From Micractinium sp. NFX-FRZ (lineage: Eukaryota; Chlorophyta; Trebouxiophyceae; Chlorellales; Chlorellaceae), in assembly GCA_029339195.1 (NCBI GenBank), contig JAPTJF010000012.1, positions 62,001 through 126,000 on the forward strand: 64,000 nucleotides of DNA, given 5' to 3'. The notes under the pieces are model-generated. The model was not told the DNA's origin and did not search any database. It was given only the letters and a program-made list of their open reading frames with translations. This document shows, piece by piece, positions 45,901 to 56,224 of this stretch (positions within the stretch are counted from its first letter, which is position 1; each line of letters begins with the position of its first letter). A program made the translations under genes and the position numbers.

Positions 45901-46776
45901 GCACAGGGCGTGGGACGCAGCTGCCTGTGTTGCCCACAAGCTGGGGTGGGGAGGGGCCTGCAAGGGTGCCGGCGGGCGTCGCTCCCGCGCACCGCATCAC
46001 TTGCACCCCCCTTTGCAACGTGTGCTTCCGCTTGCAGGCAAGATGAAGCACTACACCTCCCCGCGTGAGAAGAAGGTGCTGATCCTGGGCCTGGTGGCGC
46101 TGCTGGCGCTGCCAGACGCGCAGCTGCCGGCAGAGGTGAAGCCCGGCATGCCGCAGGTGGGTGGGTGTACGTGTGGATGTGCTTTTGTGAGTGCAGGATT
46201 GGGGGGATGTAGGGCTGCAATGGTATAGCAGACCCTCCGATGCGCAGCTGCTGGCGGAGGTGAAGCCCGGCATGCCGCAGGTGTGGGGTGGGTTCGTCAT
46301 GTGTTTGTAGAGTGGCGGGTGTGATGCAGTGTGCTGGGGTGGTGTAGGGAAGTTTCTAATCCCCCCGGCCATTGAGGTGGAGCCAAGCATGGCACAAGTG
46401 CGCTAATATGGCACAAGCGCGCTAATGCATGTGTCTAGGATCGGATTTGGTGCATGGGAGGGAGGGTGGAGGGCTGCCCGATGGATGGCTGCCAACCGAG
46501 ATGCACCAAAGATCCATAAAGGATGGGGAGTGGGCCTCTGCAGTCCTGCAGCTGATGTTGTTGCCTCGGTGCCGTTGCCGCAGCCGGTGCCTCACGCCAT
46601 GCCGCGCTGCCCCACCTCCCCCTCCTCCCACGTCTCCCCGCCAGGTCACCTCTGCCATCCTTCGGCTGCTGCTGGCGCTGAAGCAGCAGCAGGAGGAGCA
46701 CAAGGGGCACGGCAGCGAGGGCAGCAGCGGAAACGAGTCGGGTGAGCGGGTGGAGGCGCTGGGAGGATGAGGCCGG

Positions 46777-46808
<32 letters not shown>

Positions 46809-48434
46809 TTCTGGACTTACAGCGAGCGCCAGCGGGCACCGGGCGGCGGGGTGGGTGGGTGTCAGGCTGTCAGCCGCGCTGCCGCCCGGCTGGCGACTGG
46901 CGTGGTGAAGGGGCGGGGGAGCGGGTGTATGGCCGCTGCGGCCCTCGTCCCAGGCATTGCACCACCCTCCACCCCGCTTCCTCTGCCCCAATAGACCCAC
47001 CCTCAACTTGCCACCACCAACCCCCCTGCAGACCTTGAAGAGGAGTCCGAGGATGGGGAGGAGTCTGTGGACTTGGGGGACAGCGACGACGAGGTGGACG
47101 AGGCCTACCTCAGGCGAGTGCACGTGTACTGCCCTGGTTTGGGGCTCCATGCTGCCGCCTGTGGGTTTCCAAACCCCTCTGTTTTGGGTTCTTTAGATGG
47201 TCGGGGCCTGGGGGGCAGTGTTGGCGGGGTGGGACGTGGCGTACCTCAGGCACGCACTGCTGTCTTTGAGGTTCCACACTCTTCTGTTTGGGTTAGTTAG
47301 ATGATGAGGACCTGGGGGAGAGAGATGATGAGGTGGATGAAGCATACCTCAGGCAAGCGGACCATAAGTGCATGCGCTGTCCTGGTTGGGGCTATACACA
47401 GATCGCTTTGGGGTTTCTTGGGGTGGGAAGGAGGACTGCATGCCGGCGCGCTCTGCTTGCCTGCCTGCCGCCGCCTCACTGACCCATGGCTGCGCCCGCC
47501 CCTCCCTGCCCTGCCCTGCCTGCAGGCGGCTACAGCGCATGGCGGCCAAGAAGGCGGCTGGGCACAGTGACGACGACGAAGACAGCGAAGATGAATGTGA
47601 GTTGCGGCTCCTTGTCTTCAGCTCTTTCCTTCACGGTTGCGCATGGCTTGTCGTTGGTGTGCAGCTGCTGGCGGGCGCGGCCCCTGAGAGATACGGGTCA
47701 TGCTGCACATGTGTGTGTCGTGAATTGCATCGACAGTGAGGTGGAAGGCTGCGATTGTACGCTGCTCCATCGATCGCAATGGGGTGTTTCTTGGCCCCCC
47801 TCTGTGCCACTTCTTCCCCATCCGTCCCCTTGCTCCTCAACCCTCACCTTTCCCTGCCCCTCCCCCTTGCGCCTCAACCCTCCCCCTCCTGCCCCCTCCG
47901 CCCACAGATGACGAGTACTGGAGCGAGGACGAGGAGGAGGAGGTGTCGTCGCCCATCGATGCAGTCGACCCCTTCATCTTCTTTGCGGGTACGATCTCTT
48001 GTTCCATTGTTCCCTTGCTTGGGGGTGGCTTTGGGTGTGATTTAACAGGCTGGGTAGGGGCGGCTGGGGTGAAAAGGGGGAGGAGCTGCGGAAGGGCCCC
48101 CTCCCGTGAATGCTGTTAATCCCCTTGCCTAGTGCATGCGCGCACGAGCTGCTTCCCATCAAGCCACGGATCAGTTGAGGGCAGGTTTGGGTGTGATGCG
48201 CCGGGGTGCCTGTACCCCCACCCCACCCCCCCGCCCCCTGCCCTCCCCGCAGAGACGCTGCACACCATCCAGCACGGCGACCCGCAGCGCTTTGCCGGCC
48301 TGGTGGGCGGGCTGGACGCCAATGTGCAGGCGGCGGTGCAGGGGATGATGCAGTACGCGGCGGAGCTGCGGCAGGAGCAGCTGCAGAAGGCGGCTGCGGC
48401 GGCGGCGGCGGCGGCCAACGGCCAGGCGGCGTGA
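33887..48434 (+). CDS. Importin-7/8 family nuclear transport receptor (SAD2-like)
   Basis: Twenty-nine exons close in phase to 1058 residues, the usual length for importin-7/8. Exon starts are 33887, 34130, 34752, 35241, 35789, 36243, 36970, 37364, 37700, 38146, 38568, 39748, 40332, 40763, 42201, 42624, 43217, 43435, 44059, 44353, 44767, 45208, 45540, 46038, 46645, 47032, 47526, 47908 and 48253. The N-terminus ([20 protein letters not shown], then [16 protein letters not shown]) is the Ran-binding importin-beta N-domain. HEAT repeats follow, with [23 protein letters not shown]-type links, DGQDIFEE and [19 protein letters not shown] as in plant SAD2. Residues ~920-990 form the acidic C-terminal loop ([32 protein letters not shown]). 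The protein carries ribosomal, histone and signalling cargo into the nucleus. Introns 17 and 26 use GC donors. Many introns contain partial copies of exon edges, so automated annotation would probably over-predict exons. Array and assembly gap at 39172-39747. Confidence 0.92.
35437..35508 (+). other. Possible cassette exon of importin gene (exon-4 echo)
   Basis: 72 bp flanked by an AG acceptor (TGTCAG) and a GC donor (CAG|GCAAGG), in phase 0 on both sides, open for 24 codons ([13 protein letters not shown] then FPVLLQIFQ). It is a diverged copy of the second half of exon 4 (35305-35378). Inclusion would insert a duplicate helix without frameshift. No evidence of use beyond sequence. Confidence 0.45.
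39172..39747 (+). repeat. Tandem ~107-bp array of an exon-12 edge echo
   Basis: Units begin at 39172, 39280 and 39387, then after the gap at 39536 and 39642, and lead into true exon 12 at 39748. Each unit is acceptor ACCGCAG, the first ~30 coding bases of exon 12 ([10 protein letters not shown]) and then ~75 bp of intron-like sequence including TGTAAC. Spacings are 108, 107, 106 and 106 bp. Only the last copy continues into the real exon; earlier ones run into an in-frame stop (CLCLTLCL-type tail ending TAA). Confidence 0.9.
39436..39535. other. Assembly gap (100 N)
   Basis: Exactly 100 undetermined bases inside the ~107-bp tandem array. The round length is a placeholder, so the true copy number is unknown. 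Confidence 0.95.
47301..47352 (+). other. Possible mutually exclusive alternative to importin exon 26
   Basis: A 52-bp copy of the 3' part of exon 26 with acceptor GTTAG and donor AG|GCAAGC. Phases on both sides equal those of exon 26, and the frame is open ([18 protein letters not shown]). It could replace exon 26 in the acidic loop. Splicing in addition to exon 26 would give a stop at once, so only exclusive use preserves the frame. Confidence 0.4.
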
Positions 48435-49454
48435 GAGACGCGGCGCATGCACGCCTTGTGTCGCGCTGCTGCGCGGGCGCGGCCTTGCTCCGCGTGACAC
48501 GTCGTATTGTGTTGCACACCATCCATGCCTCCCGTGAGGCGCATTTGTGACGAGGCCTGCCAGGCTGCTGCCTTGCGCGCTGTGCGGCCCGGGTTGGTCG
48601 GCCGCTGCTCTGAACCGTATCCCTCCCGCACACCTCAACCCTACTTGACATGCTCTCCTGCCTCGCCTTTCTATGCTTCCTCTGTGCTGCTGCCCACTGC
48701 ACGGCACACGCTACCCCTGTTTTTGCTGTGCCGTGTGTCCCTCCCCTTGACCGTTGGTTTCTCGCCTGCTAAAGCCTGTTTCTTGGACGAACCCGTGAGC
48801 ACCTGTACGCACTCACTTGAACCGGCAGTTTGAGCGTGCTAGTCCTCTCCCCTCAGCTGAGCAGACAGTCACAGCGCTGGTGCCGGCGCAGCGGCAGCAC
48901 CGGGCGGCATGGCCGTGCACCAGTCCTGCGCTGACCAACTGAAACGCAGCTGTGGCAGGCCCAGCACCTGGCACTCCAGCCCGCGTTACCTTGCCTCCGC
49001 TTGACCTCCTCCTCCCGTGCCCATCCATATTGTGGACGCCACGATGCTGCTGCGGCTGCTCAGTCCCCAGCTGCCTGCCTTCCGCCCAACATGGGCGTGA
49101 CACTCTGGACGCAAGCTGCTATCGAGTTGCACAGGGCAGGCGGGGAGCGTGCATCAAATCCGACCACACAGCGGGGTGGGTGGGCATCCTTCCTGAGAGG
49201 GGCGAGGAATTGCTCGGGCCGGGGGCCCAGCAAGCAAGTGCTGGCGAGGTGGCAGGGCAAAAGGCAAAGCGAGGCAAGCAGGAGCGTAGAGCGGCTGGGT
49301 GGGTGGACAAGGTTGTGTGTGTGCGGTGGTGGTCAAGGGGGGGCCGGGGCATGCAGAGAAAATGGGGGCCGGCGTCAGGGAGAAGGTGGGGGGTAGGCTT
49401 GCAAGCTCGTGGGAGGGGTGCAACCTGTGGTGGGGCGCAGGGGCTGCTGCCACT
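48435..49454. other. Convergent intergenic region
   Basis: About 1 kb between the stop of the importin gene (plus) and that of the RAMP4-like gene (minus), containing both 3' UTRs. No coding exon and no clear TGTAA on either strand was seen. Confidence 0.4.
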
Positions 49455-50298
49455 TTACTCGTCGCCGTTGTAGAGGCCGCCGAAGGTGAACCGCTGCCGC
49501 TCCGCAGGGAGGTACATGAAAAAGGAAGCTACTCCTGCAGCAGGGAAGCGGGCACAATGCCAGGAAAGCCGTTGGGTGAAGCAACAGGTACCAAAGAGAC
49601 CACGGCACACGGCACACATGCGGCTCAACATGGGTGCCTGTGCGGTGCGTGTAGCATGTGGAGCGCAATGCAAGCATGGGGGAGAGTGCAGAGGGGAGGC
49701 CAGGAGGGTCAGCGGGGGCAGGCGGCTCGGGGCGGGGGCAACCAAGCCCCACTCCCACCACTGCCAGGCCAGCACCCACCTGAGAAGATCATGATGAAGA
49801 AGATGAGGGCCACCACTACGGGGTGGGCGGCCAGCTGCTTGCGGATGCCCTGCAGCGGGCGAGGAGACGGATGAGGAAGCGGTGAGCGGGCGGCGGCACT
49901 GACGGTGGTGGGCGGCGGCGGCGGCGGCGGCAGGCAGCGACGGACGCCTGTCAAGAGCGCCGCGCGCACATGACTGCATGCAAATGGTTCAGCACGTCCC
50001 ACCGACTGCCAGCGCTGCCTGCTGCACGCACCCCCCCGATCGTCGCTCAAAGGCGCACCTGCCAGAAGCCGGGAGACTTCTTCTTGCCCATGCCCGCCTT
50101 GTAGTAACGCTCAGACTTGGCGTTCACCACGCGCTTGGAGACCTGCAGGGCAAGGGAACGAAGGACCCATCAGCCCACTTGCAGCCTGATAGAACATCGC
50201 TCCAAGAGCCCCCTGATTATAGTGACCAAACCCTGCTCCAGTTGCAAGCACCAAGCCGCTCGATCTGCGCACGCGGCCGCGGCGGTGCTCACCACCAT
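49455..50298 (-). CDS. Small ER membrane protein, RAMP4/SERP-like
   Basis: Four exons close in phase to 79 residues: 50293-50298, 50059-50142, 49780-49849 and 49455-49534. The first coding exon is only six bases (ATGGTG|GTGAGC) and gives MVVSKRVVNAKSERYYKAGM after splicing. The SKR...AK.E..YK pattern followed by one hydrophobic helix (HPVVVALIFFIMIFSGVASF) resembles RAMP4/SERP, the small Sec61-associated tail-anchored protein that protects nascent membrane proteins. It differs in having ~20 polar residues after the helix (YLPAERQRFTFGGLYNGDE), so it could be another small single-pass family. The tiny exon is inferred from phase and from the lack of any other ATG; without it no start codon fits. 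Confidence 0.5.
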
Positions 50299-52024
50299 AC
50301 TGCCTGGCTGCTTGTGGGCTGGGAAAGAGTGGTATGAAGGCGGTGGTGTGTGGCTATGTGCAGAAGGAAGGAGCGAAGGCAGAGGGGGTGCCTTCGCCCG
50401 GATCCTCAATGTGACTGCTGGGCCGTGCTGTGCTGCCGCCGCCGCGCCGCTGGCTGCCAACCTTCTGCCAGTTCAGTGCTGGTTCCGACCCCTAGGCTGC
50501 CTTGTACCGTGAACATATGCATGTCTGCTGTTGTGTTCACCACTGTGTGCGGTGGCCACTGAACCTTAAGCCTCGAGAAGGGTGGGGCACCGAGGCACTG
50601 CCCAAGCCCAACAGCCACACTGGCGGTGCTCCCATGTGCTTGCTCCGCACCCTTGCAGGGTTGAAAAGTGAAGTCCAGTGCATGCCTTAGGCAAGCGGGC
50701 ACGAGGCACTGGAACTTCCTTGTGTCATACAGCCCCGGCAGCTGGCACCAGCGGCACTTGTCGCCCCGCCCCACCCCCAGGGCGTGGGCAGCCCTGGCGC
50801 CTGGTTGCCTCGACCAACTGGAACCTTCACTGGACTTGTTTGCAACACACACAATATAAAACAGTCATTTTTTTCCTTTTGGTCGGGTGAGGTGGGCCGG
50901 GCCGGGTGTAGGCAGTGCTTTGCACACGCGTGTGCCGGCGGCAAGGGCACATGGGTGCTTAGGTGCCCGCCCAGTATGAAAGAGGCCGACACAGTGAGCT
51001 CATACACATCGGGGCGATGGCTGGCAGGGACGGCGTTTAGTGAACGGGTGCCTGGCAGGCGTGATGAGCGGGGGGGGCAGGGACACGAGTTTTGAGTGTG
51101 ATAGGAGAGGTCTGCACAGGAGCAGGCACTTGCGAGCGAATCCACCGCGTGTGGCCACACATGCGCTCACTCCCTGCCGGGTTCTGAGCTACCTCTCTGC
51201 ACCCACCCCACACTGTGCTTTGCATTACAGATCACACAAAATGCAGCTTTCTGACGCACTAGTTGCCAGAGCGACAGGAGTAAGAAGAGGACGCTACTAC
51301 GGTGTGGGTGGCTGGTGATGGATGTCAAGTGTGTGTGGGGGGGGGGGCTGCCCACCGTGTGGGCAGGCCATTTGGGCGCTGTCCACCGGTGAGCTGCATG
51401 ATGGCGTGATTGTGGCGTGGGTTGGGCATGGGTAGGTGTGGACTATGGGACGGGCAGAGGGCTGGCGGGCTGGAGCCAGGCAGGGGGAGCCGAGGAGGAA
51501 CAGAGGAGCCCGCCGACGGAACTGGGGCGCACGGGCGCAAAAGGGATAGACGGGCCTGGATGCACAGGGAGATAGGCGGGCTTGAATGCACAGGTTAGCA
51601 CAGGTTAGGCAGGCCTGGTATGGGAGGGGGGCAGAGAAGCAGGCCGATCAACTCGGAGGATGGGGTACGGATAGGAGGAGGGCAGCGCGTGTTTGATCTT
51701 TCAAAATCAGGGCTTTATGCGTCGGCAGCATAACCGGGCTGCGAATGCCGGGGCACAAGAAAGCGGCAACAGAGAACGGAGAGAAGGGCAAGTGGGCAGG
51801 AGGGCGGCGTGTTTGTTGTAGGCTTGGCAGGGGCAGAGAGAGGGGAGGGCAAACAGATAGAAAAGGGGGAGGGATGTGCAACATGCAAGGGTTTCATGCT
51901 GAGGCCCTGTGGGTGCATGCTGAGGTGGTGGAACAATGTCTGGGCTATGGGCAGCCTTGGTGGACAGAACTGCTGGTGCATCAGCAGCAGCAGGTGCCGG
52001 GTAGCTGCCTGGGGCTGGCGGCCC
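50299..52024. other. Intergenic: RAMP4-like promoter and 3' UTR of small membrane protein gene
   Basis: No supported exon in 1.7 kb. TGTAA on the minus strand at 51225-51229 probably ends the transcript that starts near 52273. A GATAGRCGGGCYTGRATGCACAGG-like imperfect repeat occurs around 51545-51600 (two to three copies). Confidence 0.4.
51225..51229 (-). terminator. TGTAA polyadenylation signal (minus strand)
   Basis: TGTAA on the minus strand ~800 bp downstream of the stop at 52025. It supports a minus-strand transcript here but a long 3' UTR. Confidence 0.35.
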
Positions 52025-52273
52025 CTACTTGTTGGCGGCGGCCAGCTGCAGCCCCACACAGAGGCCGATCAGCAGGCCGGGGGGCAGGTCGGCAGTCCCC
52101 AGGCGGAGCAGGTGCTGATTGGCGGCAAGGGTTGTCTTCTTGGCAAGGGAGCTGAGGGGGGAGAGGGGGTGTCCCCCCACCTTCCTCCAGGACCGCCGGC
52201 GGCGGTGGCGCCGCGTGCGGCGGGTAGCTGCCCCGGCCGGCTGGGGCCCCTCAGCGCTGCCAGCAGCTGTCAT
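52025..52273 (-). CDS. Unknown small protein with one hydrophobic C-terminal segment
   Basis: Unspliced ATG-started frame of 82 residues. The N-half is Arg-rich (RRTRRHRRRRSWRK). The C-half, SLAKKTTLAANQHLLRLG, ends in a hydrophobic stretch (LPPGLLIGLCVGLQLAAANK) that could be a tail anchor. A short intron could remove part of the middle (GTGGGGGG to CCCTCAG, ~33 bp, in phase), which would bring RRSWRK next to SLAKK. I recognise no family. A downstream minus-strand TGTAA supports transcription in this direction. It might instead be the last exon of a gene whose upstream exons I could not see. Confidence 0.35.
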   Translation of the reverse strand: MTAAGSAEGPQPAGAATRRTRRHRRRRSWRKVGGHPLSPLSSLAKKTTLAANQHLLRLGTADLPPGLLIGLCVGLQLAAANK

Positions 52274-53037
52274 CGCGGGAGAGTAGCTCGCTGGCGTTAT
52301 AGTGCCTGCAGCTGGGCGCTGGCCGAAAGCTGGGACGCGTCGATGTTTCCACTATATGTTCCTGCAGGGCAAGAAGACACGGCCAAGGTGGGCGGGCGAG
52401 AACGCAGCGAGACGGGCTCGCTCAAGAGGTTGTGCACGGGGAGCAGGAGGCGAAGCAGGCCGCTGCTTTGGAGCGAGCAGCCTCAACTCACTTGCGAGCG
52501 TCGTCCCTGTTCAGGACACCTGCGAGCTGGGGACACGAGCTTCCAGAAAGAGCAGCGGGCTTCAAGAGCAGACAGAGAAGAGCAGAGCAGGTGTGAGATG
52601 AGAACGACAAAATGATCCGGTACTTGGTGGGTGGTACTTTTGCCTTGGCGAAGTATGGGGCAACCAAGGGGCTATAGCTAGCTAGCTGCATGGCACCTGG
52701 TATCACAAGGCTGACACTCTCCTTCTTTGCATCCCATCTCATGCCAATGCACCCCACCAGTAAATTGGTGGCTGCCTGGTGAATGGCTTCCACCATTGAA
52801 GTATGGGGCAGCATGCCCCGCGCTCGCCGTGCGCCTGCCCTGCACTTGCCCCTATGCTCCCCTATGTTCCCCGAGAAATCCTGACCTTGAAGGCACACTC
52901 ACAAACCCTGTGATTGAAACGTTGACATCCACGGCAGTGGAACCAGTGAAAGGTGCACGTTGCAAGCAAACCCTGCACATGGCTGGGCGCTGTGGATGCC
53001 CACTCCTTGCTGCACTGTGGGCGGGCAGCCGCCGCCC
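52274..53037. other. Intergenic, no gene seen
   Basis: Upstream region of the small membrane protein gene and 3' UTR of the Sfi1-like gene. A GCTAGCTAGCTGCA-type palindromic stretch occurs near 52676-52690. No open frame with domain character. Confidence 0.4.
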
Positions 53038-56000
53038 TCACCAGGCCGGACGGCGCGGCTGCGGGCGCGGAGGCCGCTTCACTTCAGCCTCTGGCCTCCA
53101 GTCTGCACAGCTGTCGTGCGGGTCCAGGCTGGCCTCCCTCAGCGCACCGCACAAAGCGTCGTGCTTGCCGCTGTTCCCTGCTGCTGCTGCTGCTGCTCCC
53201 ATGCCTGCCGGCGCCCTGCCGACCAAGTTGGCAATGCTAGCTGCCCTCCACTGCGGCTGCGGCGCAGGCGGGGCCACTGCTGCTGCGGGCGCCGGTGCAG
53301 GTACTGCTGGCACAGCAGTACCAGCCACCGCATCGGCGGCAGCGCTGCGCAGCTGCCGCAGCCTGCTCAGCAGGGATGCCGTGTTGTCGTCTGAGCTGCT
53401 TTGCGGGGGCCCAGCCGCTGGCACTTGCACTTGGCTTGATGCTGCCACGCTCTGCCGCGCCCCCTGCTCCAGCCCCAGCCGCCGCAGCAGTGCTGCAGTA
53501 TGCGCCGCTGCTCGCCACGTGGCCAGCGCACGCCGTGCCTGCTGGCCGCCGCAGAACAGCAGCGCCGTGCACCAGCGGCTGTGCTTGATCTGCCGCCGGC
53601 TGAGGTACGCCCTCCAGGCCGTGCATGCGCGGCGCCGCATGCGCTGCTCAGCAGCGGCCACAGCGGCTGCCATCTGCAAGCACAGCCGAAAAAGGATGAT
53701 GTGAGGCACTGTAAGGGAGGGGAGTACAGGCAGTTGCTGGCTCGATTGAGCAGCGCAGCCTTGCCTGCTCCCGCGACGGCCTGTACCAACCAACCAACAA
53801 CTCCCTCGCTTGCTTGGTACAACGTATCCAGCAACTCCTTCCCACCTTTTGGCGCTCAAGTGCTTCCGCTGCCCGCCAGCTGCGCCATGCCGCCAGCACA
53901 CTGCAAAGCCGGCCAGGGCGCAGGCGCGCCTGAGCCGCAGCCACACGCTGCTGCTTCTGTGCCTGCCGCTCCTGCCACTCCTGCCAGCCCAGCCACGCCC
54001 GCCTCAGCAGCCAGGCAGCATGCAGGCTGTGCGCTGCCTGTGCCTGGCTGCGGAAGTGGCGTGCAGCGGCCAGGAAGGGACCACGCCAGGCCGCCATCAC
54101 CTGCTGCTGCAGCCGGCGGCTCTCAAAGCCGGACGCAGCCTGCACCCGCAAGCGCCTGGTGCGTGCTGCCGCCAGGAACGGCCCCGCCCAGGCAGCCAAG
54201 CAGCGGCGCAGCTGCGACGCCTGGTGATGCAGCAGCATGGACTGCAAGCGCAGGTGCCGTGCGCGGCGCCGCTGGTGGTGCTGCCGCAGGCCCTCCAGCC
54301 CCGCCCACAGTTGGCGCAGGTAGTGCTGCCGCACGGCCAACCTCGAGCGCTCGACCTTGTTAGATTTGTAGGCTGCCTGCTGGCGCCAGCTGCACAGCAC
54401 CGTGCGCAGCAGGTAGCGCTGCCGCCAGTGCCCGCTGGCACGCCGCACGCCCGCCAGGCGGCGCCACCGGCTGAAGGCCGCGAAGCGCAAGCTGCCAGCC
54501 CAGTGCGCCTCTGCCAGCTGCTGCTGCTCAAACTTGGCTGCCTTGGCACGAGCCGCTTCCTGCCAGCCAGCCAGCACCGCCTGCAGTGTGTGCGCAGCCC
54601 AGTGGGCCTCTGCCCGGTGCTGCCTGGCACAGGCTGCCCGCCGGCCTGCCGCCCAGCGCCGCCATGCCAGCAGAGCATTGCGCCTCCTGCGGCAGGCCAG
54701 CAGGCGCTGGCACCACTCCCCATGCAGGCGCAGCTCCGTGCTGCACTGGGCCAGCTGGCGCCAGGCGTCAAAGGCCCGCGGAAGTTGCAGCGCACGGTGG
54801 CACATGCCGGCGTCGTCGGCTTGTGCAGTGCTGACTGCGGCGCGCCAGCGCTGGAGGCTGCATCCCAGCAGCAGGCGCGGCTGCATGGCCGCCAGCGCTG
54901 TATGCAGGCGCCGCAGATGGCGCTGCCAGCCGCACCACAGCTGCCACCTGCGTGGCGGTTGGGTGGGGAGCTTGGTGCTTGAGTTCAACGCAAGAATCAT
55001 GGTGCCAGATTTTGAGCATGGCAAGCCATGCCTCTCCTCGTGCGGGAGTGCCCAGTCTGCAAAGCATCCATATGCGCACTGCCACCATGCGGGTGCTTGT
55101 ACTCTTTCTGAAGCACACTACGCCCAGCCTCCCCTGCCAAACCAGCTCACCCACGCCACGCGCTGCTCAACAGGCCAAAGCGGCGCAGGCGGGCCGCCAG
55201 GTGCGCACTGTCACGCAGCTGCGCGCGCCGGCAAGTGTACTGCTGCCAGCCCAGCAGGCACATGCCTGCCAGCTGCGGCCCGCTGCCAAACAGGGCTTGG
55301 CGGATGGTGGCGGCAGCTGCCAGCCGAAGCTCCTGCTGCTGCTGGGTTGCCGCCCGCCAGGCAGACAGAGTGCCCCCCAGCAGGCTGCAGCGGCGGCACG
55401 CCGCCGCCACCTCCAGACAGTGCAGGTGCCGCAGCTGCTGCCGCGTGTGGGCCCGCCAGGCTGCCAGGGCCCGGGTGCACAGCCGCTGCGCCCAGTGCAG
55501 CACTGCAGTCGTGAGCAGCTCCTGCTTGTGGGTGCGGGCCACAACTGCCCACCGCCAGCCGTCCAGCGCGTGCACCAGCAGGCAGAAGCAGCTGAAGCTG
55601 TCGGCAGTGGACTGCGCTCGCCGCTTGGCATGGCGATCCGCCACGTGCCGCTGCAGCGCCGTCAGCGCCCGCGCCGCTAGGGTGCAGCGTCTAAGGGCGT
55701 CCGCCTCGGCTGCCTTGGCGGCCAGAAGCCGCCGGCTGGCACCTGCGTCACGCCAAGCAGCCCAGCAGCTGGAAAAGTGCAGGTAGGCCCACTTCTGGCG
55801 CTGCTGGTCAGCCCTCAGACCGGCAGCGTGGGCGGCGGCAACCGCACTCCGCAGCCCCGCCACCGCCCGGCAGGCGAGCAGGCGCCGCCGCAGCTGCTGC
55901 GCCTGTCTCTCTGCATCCCGCTCCGCTGCAGCGCTGCTCCAGCGCCGCTGCACAAGGTTGGAGAGCGCCTTGCGGCGTTGCTGGGGCTTGCAGAGCGGAG

Positions 56001-56091
56001 CGGGGGCGCTCAAGAAGCCCAGCCGCGAGTGGGGTGGCTCGCTGTAGGCATGCGGGTGGGCGTAAGCCAGCGCGGTGCCCTGGGCTTGCAT
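53038..56091 (-). CDS. Sfi1-repeat (centrin-binding) protein
   Basis: Three exons close in phase to 892 residues: 55151-56091, 53846-54947 and 53038-53673. Most of the protein is a chain of ~20-35-residue helical units ending in a Trp motif: LLAWRRWAAG, VLAGWQEAA, AFSRWRRLAG, VLCSWRQQA, AAWRGPFLAA, LGWQEWQE and VLAAWRSW. At least fifteen such units are visible from residue ~90 to ~690. This is the Sfi1 repeat, each unit binding one centrin on a long filament in spindle poles and basal bodies. The last ~150 residues are Ala/Pro-rich and disordered. Arg and Trp content is extreme and Lys is rare, as expected from high GC. It is divergent from the CFAP96-like gene with only 133 bp between starts. 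A functional role at centrosomes is a family-based inference. Confidence 0.8.
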
Positions 56092-56224
56092 CACGAAGGT
56101 GTGAATTGGCTCTTCGAGCTCAGGCTCGCACTTTTTGCATGGGTCAGCGGCGACTTCGTAGACTTCGAAATTACTTTCGCCCCGTTATTTGAAGCGCTCA
56201 TTACACTCTAGACCTCACAACACA
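56092..56224. promoter_or_regulatory. Divergent promoter between Sfi1-like and CFAP96-like genes
   Basis: 133 bp between start codons in opposite directions. The segment is AT-richer than its surroundings (CTTCGAAATTACTTTCG, GTTATTTGAAGCGCTCATTACAC near 56164-56208) and contains palindromic TTCGAA and AGCGCT. Expected to drive both genes together. Confidence 0.6.
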
